Assembly: GCF_002443255.2 (NCBI RefSeq)
Contig: NW_019211454.1
Span: forward strand, 21,109,037 to 21,173,036
Source of the DNA: Varroa destructor
Lineage: Eukaryota; Arthropoda; Arachnida; Mesostigmata; Varroidae
Length of the DNA: 64,000 nucleotides
Reading direction: 5' to 3'
In this document: positions 1 to 12,800 of the stretch, one piece after another
How positions within the stretch are numbered: position 1 is the first letter of the stretch
How the letters are laid out: each line of letters starts with the position of its first letter
Position numbers and translations under genes: made by a program
Notes under the pieces: model-generated
Seen by the model: only the letters and a program-made list of their open reading frames with translations
What the model was told of the DNA's origin: nothing
The model's database searches: none

Positions 1-560
1 TGGGGATTAAAGGCAAGGTTATCAGCATCGTTGTGTCAGCAACGAGTCCCGAATAGGTTTTCGTTCACTTTTCTGGAAAATAGAATACTTTAAATGGAAG
101 ATCAACTGAGTTGTGAGGTCGAAATGGCCTTCAATCGTGCAACATTTCGGTCAAAAAGGGGTACGCTAAACCTGCCGTATTGCCGTTCAAATCTGAACGC
201 TGCATGTATCTATCTATGCAGGCAACTGTATGCTACATGACGTATCACCGGTAACAGTGGGTCCAAGAAGGGGAATGTGGTTATACAAGTACATGCGCCC
301 AAAACTCAGCTTTTTTTTTGAGCCTTATCTTTTCACAAGGGTGTCAGTAAACAGACACTTGAGGAATACCATGAACAATTCAACCTTCGTCTGCAGGCCA
401 GCTAGTATTAAACGTTTGTCCGGAGCGATTTCTTTTGGCAGCTGTTTGTGATCTATCCAGACTATTCGTCCGTGTCGTCGTGATTGCCTTACTTTAGACA
501 TCCCTATTCCTCATTACGATCGTTATTATTACCATGATACAACGTTGACTGAGTACTTAC
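1..560. other. No gene recognised at left edge
   Basis: AT-rich sequence with no convincing exon on either strand. If the minus-strand PDZ gene continues past 561, its next exon was not identifiable here. A candidate acceptor near 435 on the minus strand leads only to a short open stretch. Confidence 0.4.
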
Positions 561-638
561 TCTGTGGTTGTAACGGCGTTATCGGCTGCGGCGTCATTTG
601 ATCGCTAGCGATATGCTGCTGATTACTACTGCGCAAAT
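561..638 (-). CDS. Tentative exon, Gln/Ser-rich (PDZ gene or separate 5' exon)
   Basis: On the minus strand a Gln/Pro-rich reading frame ends at a strong donor (A|GTAAGT). Read from an acceptor at 640-639 its phase fits the donor at 7377, extending the PDZ gene. The polypyrimidine tract of that acceptor is poor. The same frame has an ATG at 654, directly next to a GC-rich block, so it could instead be the first coding exon of a different minus-strand transcript. The sequence does not decide between these. Confidence 0.3.
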
Positions 639-3600
639 CTGTTTCAGTAGCCATTATGCTGTACTGTGATGTGCAAGGTGCCGATACGGGCACAGCTCCA
701 CGTTCGTTTCGGAGGCTGCCGCAAGACCCTCCATACGACGAGGTGTACGGATCACCGCCACCGCTTGTTTCGTTGCGCGTCGATTCACTACGGCAAAGCG
801 GATCGGCAGCGGCGGCCCAATGGCCACCGCCGCCGCCGGCCCCGATCCCGCTCCCAGTATCGTCCTTCGTGTGGCACGAAGCGCCTCGAGAATCACTCCT
901 GTTTATTCGGGATTCACTTACTACACTTATGTGCCTACCTTTAAATACCTACATTTATAAAGTTTAATCTGGCAAAAATTGGACCCCAAGTCATTACACC
1001 CATCGTGGCTACGGGACGCTCAACTACAGGCGAAATGTTAAGCCGCAATTCCTTGTCAGATTTCGAGAGTTCCTGAGGTATCCAAATTCGTTCTTCAAAA
1101 GCTTGTCGGCCAAAGCAAAGGGCATCGTTAGGCTTGATGCCTAGCAAACAACTGTTCAGTATTCCTTCCAGCGATAGCGCCGTTACGATACTGAGTGCAA
1201 ATGCCCTAGGCTATTTCGGCCTCGACGAAATGCATATAATAAAAAAAATGATGTTGGGAATGCGCTTTTTTTTTTTATTTACCTGGAACATCCATCTCTG
1301 AAGTGTTTTTACGGGTTTAAATTGCACTTGCGCGCAATACCGTTACAGCGTGTTAACAAAGAAGAAAACCCTCATTTGAATGGTACATTAGAAGTAAACA
1401 ACAAGAGAGAGGGAAAAAAGGAAAGGGAAGCTTTTGAGGAACCGCGGAACTTACTAACAGTTTTCGTGGGACTGAGTCGGACACTATTTACAAAATACCA
1501 TTTTCAACTCACAACAACGACTCGCGTACACAGGCATAGGATTTTAGTAGTGAATAGCAGGTAGATACAATAGCTCGTAATAGCAAATTTTTCACATTAC
1601 TCAGTGTCGTTTTGTCGGTCGATCTTCTATCGTATCCATAGTGGATTAACATTACGGTAGTGCTTAATACATTTGTCCTATTCACACAGCCCTTTTTAAT
1701 GTTAAACTGTTACGACCCAGTCCAGTACACAAAGGGCTCTATTTGAACTAAACAGGCAGTCAAAGTGAGACAAAATCTTTGCTATATGATACATTAGAAG
1801 GAGCTGTTGACTTCACGTTGCGCCATTTATGTTATTCGTTAACCTAAACAATCTGATGTGTTGATGTTAAACGTACGGTAACGTAAACGACAGGTCGAGT
1901 ACACATCGTCAGCAACCCCGCTGCAATTTTACCATTTGCTCCATTTAACCCGTTATTTTTTTGCAATTAATTCATTAGTGTGTTTTTATATGAGCGAATT
2001 TGATTCGCTTTACATAAACTGTAGCCTGGTTGCAGTTTACTCTTTCTATAAAGCTATCCCGCAGTGCTAAATCCGTTATACTGCCCCAATTCTCCCGTTG
2101 CAGTAAATCTATTTCCCTAATTCGGTCAATCTGTTTACCCGGGTTTCCCCTTGGAATATTCTAATGGTGTTCCTGCTGCCCTGCAATTATCACATCAGTC
2201 TGTTCTAATATTTCTATTATATCTAAACTGTAACATAAACTATTGCTCGACTGTAAGCCGAAAGGTTTACAAACGTCCGCTTTTGACCACGGTACCTTGG
2301 TGTAGTCCTCGTGATCGGTTACCCTGCGGAAACGGAGGTTTTAGTAAGCTTAGTACCTAATTGCAATTTGCCAATTAATGCGCTGCATGTATCCTGTTGC
2401 TTGGAGAAATAACTGAGATCGATTTTAAAATTGCAAGTATAAAGCCATACAAATTATGCTTAGCTAGTGCATGTAAAATAAGTGACTGATTTTACACGTA
2501 GTGCCTTACCTCACCCAGACCCGTACGCTTCTTCAATTATGTCCGTTTTCCCGATTCAATCAATTTTACCGCCCAGTCATAATATAATATATTAACCACT
2601 TCTAACCACACTAACACAAGTTAACTAAATAAACCTCATGTCGACCTATAGAAGAAGAGAAAGACCCTCTTAGAAAATTCATCAATTCAGAAAAATCTCC
2701 CGCTGCAGAGCTTAAAAACGACTTGTCAATATGAACTTTCAGCGATTGGTTAGCAAATCGGCAACGAAAAGCTCAACTTGTTTAAATTAATATAGATATA
2801 ATAATAAAGAAACCACCCGCCAGAAAGAAGTACTCATCCGATCGGCTGTGTTTCGTGCAGCTCTACTCAGGATGAATCACTGCCTAACCAGATTTTAGCG
2901 TCAGCTAGACTACATGTCATCTCAAAAGAGCTCGGCTTAACTCTGAATTTTACCAAGACGGTGGCAATGAATCTCAAAAAGGGAAAGCAGACTGCTTTTC
3001 TGGAGGTAGTTTCCATCGTAGCCTTGCCCACGTAAACAATTTTTCTTACCACTGGCTACCTCTTTCATTCATTTTCGATGCACGCCATAGAAGGGCAATG
3101 CTAATTATGTTTATCATATGGAACTATCATCTTCTCTCGTGGCTAACGCTCCTCAGCCATCCAATCCCGAAACGCCAGTCGCTGAGATCATATCCGAGGA
3201 CCTCCTTGGAGGACCTAAATCGGTTCAAGACTACCTCTCACTTTATACATGTTCTCGAAATCTACCGCAGTGGTCTTTTCCTTGCTGGGACGCCTCTGCT
3301 CTTTGAGGACATAAAATGACGCTTTGGCGTCTTCCTAATTGATACTGCGTTTAACGAATGGCTCGCAACTTGGGTAGGCGAATTTGCGGAAATAAACGAC
3401 GAAGTCAACAAGTCTGGAGTTACGCTAAATCATGTAAAAAAAGAAAAAAGAAGTAGTGAACCGCTTAAATCGCCACGTTGTGCACTGGCTTTGTGGTATA
3501 TGGTCTTCATCACAAAATATAAACCACTCGGAAGCTTCATGAATGAAAAAGAAAAGTAAGTATGAACCAGATCTGGATAGCGACAGGATATCTCGAGATC

Positions 3601-6600
3601 CTCATAGGATCTTAATGAGAAACCTAGCACTTTGGGCATCCTAAATAATAAAATAGTTCATTTCTGACCTGTACAAGGATATGTTCGTATGAAACGTACT
3701 GCTACGGAATTTTCACGCGTAGAACATTCGAACTAGCTACGTTAGTTATACCACACTAAACTATGTAATGAAATCTATTTCTAACACTTTCTGTTTGGGT
3801 GAAGCCTAACGCTCAGAATTTTTATGCGAGCAGAAGACACGCTTTTCTCTTCTCTATTTCGTCCACTACCGCGGCGATTGCCACTACGGCTACTATTAAA
3901 GTAGACGACGCGATTCCCCATGTTGGCTAGGAAGCGAGGATTACATTTACGCACCATCCATCCAACGAGCGACCGGCCGACCAGACAACAACAACAGCAG
4001 CAACGACAACAACTAACATTTGTCGCCCGACCATGCGGATGTAGCATTTCTCGCTGCACAAACCATCTTCGTGCACCATAATGTAAATTGTTGCTTGCTA
4101 TGCACACATGTACTTCAATATTACCCACTGCGATATTCTATTTCATTTATTAGGTCAAAGGAGTTTTTCAAAGGCAAAGGAAAGCAATAATAATCTCGCA
4201 GCATCAGGGGTTCAGTCACTACAGGAAACCTGTTTCACTTCCCAGAATTATATATAAAATAGACGCTTTAGAACGAATAGTGATCATATACCTTGGTTGA
4301 TTTGAGAGGGGGTCCGTGTTTTCCTGCAGATCCTGAGTCGATGTATATCTGTTCTGTGGATGACAAACTCTCTTTTGCGAGGGGGTGCGGCTCCGTCGTC
4401 CGCTTTTGGGTGACGATGACGCTACTGATGAAACCTCTGGAAGCCATTTAGCATCAGCTAGATCAGTTCGTTTCTTGTGGGAGTTCGATCTATCTCATTT
4501 GTATAATCCACAGCATTGCAAGTCCTATGATCAATCATTTTCGCCAATTTGTACAATATTGATGATTTTTTTAGTTATCAGTAATGACCTGAGATGTTTC
4601 TAGCCACTACGTAGGAGTATGAATACCGGTGTATGCAGGAGAGAGTGTTCCCGAAAAATTCGGGCCGAGCCTTTTAAAATTAAGTTTAAAAGGTTGTTGT
4701 TGATATGACGGAAATGCGTTGATTTCCTGTTGCAGCGAAAAAAATAAATCCACAATGCGAACCATTACAACTTCCGTTTTTATTTAAACGAAATTGATAT
4801 TTAAACCGAAGAATAATCTACATAAAGCACATACATACATACATACATTTTTTTCTTATTTAAAGAAGTTTAAAATTACTACCATTTTGGTGCATACGCC
4901 GCTGATGGCGATATGCTATCCACTGAAAAGCAAACTTCCAAATTTTCCAGTGTCCCCGGTGCTCTACGACAAATCTTATCACAAGAGATCAGTTCCCATC
5001 AGGACTAGGGAACGGGCAGGGCATTCAGCAAGATCCATTTGCTTAAAAAGTTCTCATGAAGAAAGGTTTTGTAGCCCGTTTGTATATACATAGAGCGGAA
5101 ATGCTACCAGAAGTAAAATCTGCCTTCTTTACTAATGTCCTCCCGAAAACCAAGAGCGAAGCAGAGTCTGGCAGTAAGTTGAGCAGTTACTATACCGATT
5201 GATTAAATTACAATGTATATACTGTTTGTTATTGCTTAGGTACTATCTGCTTAAGCATATTCGAACTGAGTTTGTTTTCTTCGAAAGCACGATTTGGAGA
5301 CCTGCTGTATATATAGCCGGTTATATGATGAGCTACAATAGATTTGAAGTGATCACCGGATTATACTAAATGAGCTTCACTTGAATAAGCGTATATACAT
5401 CGCAGAGCTAGATGACCATTTAGACTGGGCCTCGAACGATATTGCAAACGTCCGCAACCATTTACAGACAAAGCCAATGAAACGAACGGCTAAATCACAA
5501 TGTAACACGTTAGTTAATTAATTAACTAAGAATATGTGTGCATTGGCACGTATTAACGAAACTTACTTACTTCCATTTTTCCCCGATTACGTTCAGAAGA
5601 GACCAACACGAGAAAGAAAACGATATTCAGCTGGTTCAAATGGTAATCGTGTTTGTTCAACGGTAGCCGATAGCGAGACAGCAAACCCATAAATTTACGG
5701 TAGGCCTACTGCACTGTCACTACGTTGACTACGGCAATAAGGGCATGTGTTAACTCAGATCACCGACGTTCCCGTATTAGCTTGTGCTAGACTAAAATGT
5801 AGGCTAGGTAGGCGGCAGCGGCGGTGATCGAGGAAAAAGAGGAAGAGGACCATGACAAACACCAACTGATTGACCTACTGGTATGATCGAATGACGCGGT
5901 GGTTAAGCAAAATAGACACACCTTGCAACGACGATCGCCTCGAATCACGGACGTGCTAGGCACACAGACACATAACTGGATGGAGCAACTGGTTAATGCC
6001 CTTTGTCTACGAGTGGCCGGTTTGGCATCTAGTCTGCGAAGCTTGCAGGCTAACAGACAGGCCTCAGGATGCGATTGTTTCACCAACATATAGTCCAAAT
6101 GATCAAGGTATACACAGTATACAAGTGATTTTCAATACCAGAAGTACTACTTCGTGTGCGATCCTAGATAGTAGCTATACGTTTTAAGAGTCTGCCCAAT
6201 ATCGTCTGAAAACACCAGCTTGTTAAAGGGTGAACCGGCAGTAGATAGATGATTAATGCATGATACACGTTCAAAACAAACCGACCTTCAGCTATATTGA
6301 CTAATACTGAAAAATCAACCCATTTTAAAATGCATCGCAATAGTTACAGATCGAAGTACAGAAGAATTTTTGTGTACGATTAATTAAAGGCTTAGACTGG
6401 GTCCAGATAGTTCCTGAGCACATTTAGATCGAATTTAAAACAGTTAACGAAGCAGTAACCCCATGGATATTAGTGGATACCAATAGTGACTAGAAACTGT
6501 GGATATATTGCCTCGAACATTGTTACTCCACTTAAAAGGTAAAGAGAAATGCGAGAAATTTTCGCACGTTTAGACTCAATAAGGCGTGCATTGGGGTATC

Positions 6601-9600
6601 AGCTATAAAAAACGCTCTTACATTCAACAATTTGAAGCTATCTCTGAATCAGGGTTTTAGCCAGGAGTTAAATCGTTGTCATGCAGTGACTGAAATACCT
6701 CGTTCACCATCTGAAACACACGATACGCAACGCACACATCTCGCCTCCCTTCAGTAGCGCTCGCGTTTTTAGAAATCAGACAACTATAATAGTTCCGTTG
6801 CGCAGCCTCTCTTTACAAAGCGTATGTCTATACTGTAAATGTGCCGTAAAAACAGACAAATCTCTTAAAAAACGGGACTTGAGATTTCTTAATTGGCCCC
6901 TCAGAAAGTTTCGTGACTGGTGTCGTAGCTTGATTCGTATAGACAGATATGAACGGTTATGTGTTTCAATCAGTATGCTGGAACGAGCCATCATCGTACT
7001 CCACTATAAAAAATTGTAGCTAGCGGAGCTTAAGCTTTTCTAGCAGATCGTAGTATGCGTGTCACGTTATTGTAAAGAATAGCGGAATCAATGAAACGTA
7101 CGTTAACAGCGTTGAAGGGCATAACTATAGTAGAACGACATTTATTAATGTTGATTTAGGTGTGAACAAATATTACAAAGTTTCATTAATAGTAACTCTT
7201 CGTGAAATAACTTGAGCTTCAGTCAAGTAGACAGAAGGTAGAACGAGCACGGCGACTTGCGTACTGTATAAAGTGTACATACTATTTTTACTATGCTACT
7301 ATTTTTATATTAACATCTACGGAAGCGGTCGTGAATGGTGTTCAGGGGGATGTACGCGACGTTATTTTCGTCTTACCTTGTATCGGCTGATGACCTGCCT
7401 GGGTACTGTGCAATTCCGAACCTGAATTATTAAGGTTCGCGATAGTGGCAGTGGTGATGAAGTTAAAATTATCTGATGACGACGTGTGGATCTGACGCGT
7501 AACAGTACAACCGGTGGTTGAGGTTGGTAGGCCGCTGCCCGGTAAATGTTTATCTTTGTGCGGTGTAACCTGGTTCTGCGTGCTTTGCGTGCTTAAAGGT
7601 GACTTGCACGCTACGTCGTGCAATTGAGAGGTCTTTACCGAAGTGATGTATATAGGATCTGGCTGCCCACCTGGGCTTTGGAGATCGCAGTGTTGATGCA
7701 GCTCCTGAAATGGCATATGGACTATCTTAGGTTGCCCATTATACCTACAGAACTTCAAGCAATACTGCCAAAGCCCAACTAATAGCGATCTCGACCAGAT
7801 CCCTTTCTGTTAAAGTTGCTGAGAAAATAATATGCACATATGTATATATGTACACAAATAGTACAACAAGTTCGTGCAAATCATGAAGAGCACAGCTAAA
7901 TTTTATATTAAATGTTTGCCATGACAACCCGGAGATACGACGCAGATCTTCTAGGTTCTCTGCCCATTTTAGTGTGACTGCAAAAAAAAGGACCTTCCCT
8001 GCATGAAAAAATAGAATTCACCTGCATAAAAACAAACCAATTAAATGGCCCATATGAGTATAAAGAAAAATATCCGATTAATTTGAAAATACCTGGGAAA
8101 GTTTGGTCATATCGACAGGCGTAATCTTGTTCAGGGTCGTGAGCCTCTCGAGCCGATCTCGTGCCTGCTGTTCTACCGCGATCACGAACGCATCCTGAAT
8201 ACAGTCCTGGGCCAGATCGAGCGCTGTTCCAAATCAGGACGCGTACATAAAAGCAACCCAAGCAAACAAACAGTAACGATAATACCATTACGAATATAAG
8301 GGAATTGGTTTCTAAGCATCGATAGTTGAAACAACATACAATAATATGAGGCAAAATTTTCCCTATTAACTGAACGAACCGATCTGACACTAATCAGAGG
8401 TAGGCAGTGCAGCCGTATGCAAACGGCCTATCCCAGCAATTCCGAGACGGTTTTACGCGTCTCAAAAATCCGTTCGTAAGCCCGTCGTTTGATAAAAGAC
8501 AGACAAGCGGCATTCTGCGCGTCCATTTGAAGCCCCGACCCCTTCCGAGTTGAACGATTTAATTTGCTACGTGCTATCCGTGCAGCTAGTTCGTGCATTT
8601 TCGACGGCTCTGCCTCCATGAACAAACATATTCCGCGATGCGTTTCCATCAAATTCAAATAGATGCTGACTCGTTTGCGCGTGCCAACGTCAGCTGCAGC
8701 AAAAGCATGTGGTGAACGTAATCTACTTATATAAAGCGGTCGTAATCCACAGCCATATAGCGGGGCAATTTCATTTTCCTTATCACACAATTCTATCTAC
8801 CCTGTCGCTGTACATGACACCGGATTCGTTTGCGTAGCCACGAGTCCAGCATTAATTGTTACGACGCTCGCACGAACAATTACGGGTTGAGACTCGGATT
8901 ACGGCTAGCGGTGTTTCGAAACGACGGAACAGAATCTACAGACGTTAAACGACCTGTACAATATCAGCTCTCCGAAATGAACCATATTAGTGGTCGTTCC
9001 TTTGGCGTCTAGAGAGTATCTCCAATGTATTCAGAACCGTTCTGTTCGCATAAAGATACATCTAACGAACTCAACCGAGCGATTAACCTTATCGAATAAC
9101 ACAGATGCAACGTGTGAACAACTTAGAACTAGAAAAGTAAGTGGCTGGGTTTTTAAACGGTCACTCGTTACTTATGTCGGCTGACGTATGGATTACGTTG
9201 TCCGATTTTGCATTGGTACTGTTTTTCGATATTGCTCATGTTTAAGTGTCTTCCAGAAGTAAATTTAAATAGCTTTGAATTGTCCATCATCGGGAATCTT
9301 ATGTTCGTATCGATAACAAAAACCATTTCAACTTAGTATGAATTTTCTTAGCCCATTTTAACGGGCGAGGCGATGAAATATCTTCGTGTCTACGTCTGAA
9401 GATTTAATTATTGAATCTTACGGCAGACCCTGCCACTACATAAATGCCACCCACTTCTATTGAATGCATAGTGGGCTGCATAGGTACCGAGTGGTGCAAA
9501 CCGGAAAAGAAGAAGCATAATAATGGCTTGTCGACAAAAATAGCTAACCTTTGTATATGACTCACTTGCTGTTCCAGTGAACTGCGGTGAATAACTTAAA

Positions 9601-9852
9601 AAAACTGTACTTACGTAGAGATATAAGTTTTCCAGTTAATTCTTTAATTTTCATTCACCGGAGAACTCCTTGTATCAGCCTGCGCTCTTCTAAACGACTA
9701 CGTCGAGGTACATCTAAAGAACGTCCTTGCTTGTAAACTTAGTTACAACGTTTCTTGACCAAAGTGGCTACCAAAAGAGGCCCTATAGTGCGTGAATTAT
9801 GAATAGTTCGGTCAAACAAGGCTGGAACTATTATCCTGAAAGATGCAGAATA

Positions 9853-9883
<31 letters not shown>

Positions 9884-12800
9884 GTTAAAAGCAAGCGGTA
9901 AACCACCGTACGGTGATAGACACAGATCTATGCCAAGATCGCACTGTATATCGAGAATGAAAAGGCAGACTGAAATGCTAATATTGTCTGTCTTTATTTA
10001 CAGCTTTTTTTTAGCCACACCGTTCTAGCTACGGTCAGCTTTTAGTTGACTGAATGAACCTCGTCTGTGCGATTTCTACAGACCAACCAGAATAAACATT
10101 CTAGACGAAATTTCGAACAATATAGTCGATGTTTTTGACAAAAAGGATCGATATTGCGTTAATCTGTTTCATTGTTTGTAATTATTCGGCTTTGGTCGGC
10201 AAATAAACGTTTTTGCTTCTTTAGTGGACCTGAGGACCGTAAGTTATTTTATCAAACGTCAGGTCCTATTATAGTACTACTGCTACAGACATCGATGCTG
10301 CACACTGAAACGCTTATAAATTCTATAGAAGAATAGAGATAATGCCGCTATAATAACTGCTCGATCATACGCGAACGTAGGCCTATGCACATGTTCTTCC
10401 GTATATGGCACAAATATAGAGGTCAATTTTACTATTACGTATACCAACAACCCCAATGACACCTTCAGGAGCTCAGTGATTTATGTTAATATCAAACTAG
10501 TTTCAATACATAGATACTATATTGTTGTAATAACTGGTACAGGAATCAGAATAGCTAACGAATGATCAAACGGTAACGACGAGTCTTTTTTTAAGGTTCG
10601 TTAGATACGCAAATTGCTGTAGCTCTAGATACTATATATATATATGGAAATATAATAGAAACAGCATTTAAAGTGTCCATATGTTTATCATTACTGTATA
10701 AATAAGACAAACGGAGTTGGTCTTCTGTGCTCCATGACGCATACGGAACGGATATAGCAAACCTGACATCATTATGGCAGGTATTTTTTTCTATGGCAGA
10801 TTTTCTTCTGAGGTGTCACCTACATTTCGTTTGAAATGACTTCTTCGGAATCGCGTCTTTCGCGCAAATGTTGCCCATAGCTATTTTAAGATCGTATTGA
10901 TTGAGTTTCCGCAGACAGGCTAAATATGTTGTCAGAGCTTGTTGCGTGTACCGTTTTACGTTAACATATCATAGAGACGAATCAATGGTAAATACAGCAT
11001 GACACATTGATTATGTACTATAAGGTGACTTGGTAAAATATTTTCTGTGTTCTAGCTCATGCGGTTCCAGTGTAACTGACGATGATTTTACATTTTCAAA
11101 ACGAATTTGATGTAGAGATGTTGCATCTCTTGACTGCGTATGATTGAAACCCCAAACTGAAGGCACACGCGAGTGAACAAACGTTCGAACTTTTCAAGTG
11201 AGTGAGTGAGGTCGAGCAAGCGTAAAGGCCACTTAGCCACAATTGCAATGCTTTGCTATCTTTTCTGTCACATTGAATCATACAGAACTATTGATCATGG
11301 GTATATGGATGAGTCATTTCATAGTGGTATCATAAGGGGAGACACTTTAGGTACTGTAGTAAAGCATCTGAGTATGTAGCTGTTAACACATATGGAACAT
11401 CGACGTAATTATGTCAACCTTTGTTAGTTCACCGGAACGTATGCTTGAACGCTATAAGTACCTAGGACTGGGACAATGTAGCTAGTAGCGTAAAGGTCTT
11501 TGTCAGTGTATCAGACTGGGAAAGCTCGCGCCTAAAGCTCATTTTGTTGTAGATTGCACGTAATTGTTATTAGTGCATACATACATTCATTATCATGCAA
11601 TAAGCAGGTAGGCGAACCCGATGGATTGATCATCCGTAGCTTGACAGCAAACGTTTCGATCTGCTTGTATGGTATAAACATATCACTGATTGATATATCT
11701 TCTCCTTCAATTTGATTACGACTGTCGTGCTCTCACCTACAAAACGGACTGTTTTTTCAAACTCTAGCAGCACCACGTACCGACGGGCTCATGTAGTTTT
11801 TTGCTGGAGCTATGATAGGTATCTTACTGTCACTCCATTAGATCTAGCTCTCTATCCGTCGGTCGAACTCTAAAGCTCGCATTTAGTAGGCATAATTTCG
11901 GTCAAAACAATCGTCCCAAAATAGAGCCATTTACATCCTGCAGAAACATAAATTCGGCTACCGCGGGACACGTAACTCTCCACATCCATATTTGCGAACA
12001 CGCTAGACGTTGCGTAAAGCGCATAGGTTCATACAAAGGCAGGAAATATTTACTGTAGACACACGTAGACACAGTAAGGTAAAGGTCCCAACTGGACTTC
12101 TACGAGACGAGAACGCTTCTAGCCTGAGCCCGCACACGGTCACACACTAAAAAAACGTCTTACTTTCTCCAGATAACAACGAAATAATCTAAAAATAATG
12201 GCCGCAGTTGTCGTTGGTGTAGGGAAAAAGCAAAAGGATATATCATTCACTGGCGGTCGAATTGAGCGGAAAGTACACAAAGCAGCAGAAGTCGACTGAG
12301 GTAGTCGGTCGCGCCATGATAATCGACTGCGTTGCCCCCTATCAGTCGGTCTCTCCATCCGTCTGTTCGTTAACTAGTGTTCAGATCTTTCTTCAGCGGT
12401 TTTGCAACGGTCGGGCGAAACCGGCGGCAATAACTCTATTACCACCGTCGAGCATCTGCTGTTGCTGTTTTTGGCGCCGTTTCGGGCCGACGTCATTCAC
12501 AGTACGAACAGTCGAAATGTTGATGCTTATATCCCATCTGGCCAGTCAGAACTTGTGGCGGAACTTGTATAGCGGAGAGCAGGATGTCCCTGACTTCATT
12601 TACCTACCTTGCTTTAAATCTGTATGACCATGTTGCTGGATGTTAAATTGCCTGCCTAGCTTTCCAGCGCTGTCGAAGTAGCTGATGGCCTTCTACAACG
12701 CCAGTAGCGTCAAAAAGGCTAGCCAGCCATCGTCTGGTTGCCAGCTGCCCAATCTGACTCCGACTCCTTGCTTTCTCTTTCCCTCTACAATAAAACAAAG

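Larger units (their letters stand above)
901..7376. other. Long non-coding stretch, intron of the minus-strand gene if exon 561-638 belongs to it
   Basis: No supported exon. It contains a possible LINE reverse-transcriptase remnant (about 2876-3030), a CAA/CAG-rich patch near 3985-4015, a CATA microsatellite (4830-4848) and a perfect 20-bp AT-rich palindrome (5510-5529). ORFs at 3781-4128 and 5787-6098 on the minus strand show no recognisable domain. Confidence 0.5.

Noticed and set aside
656..967. Proline/alanine-rich ORFs on both strands
   Set aside because: Low-complexity products of GC-rich CCG repeats; more likely a promoter or UTR.
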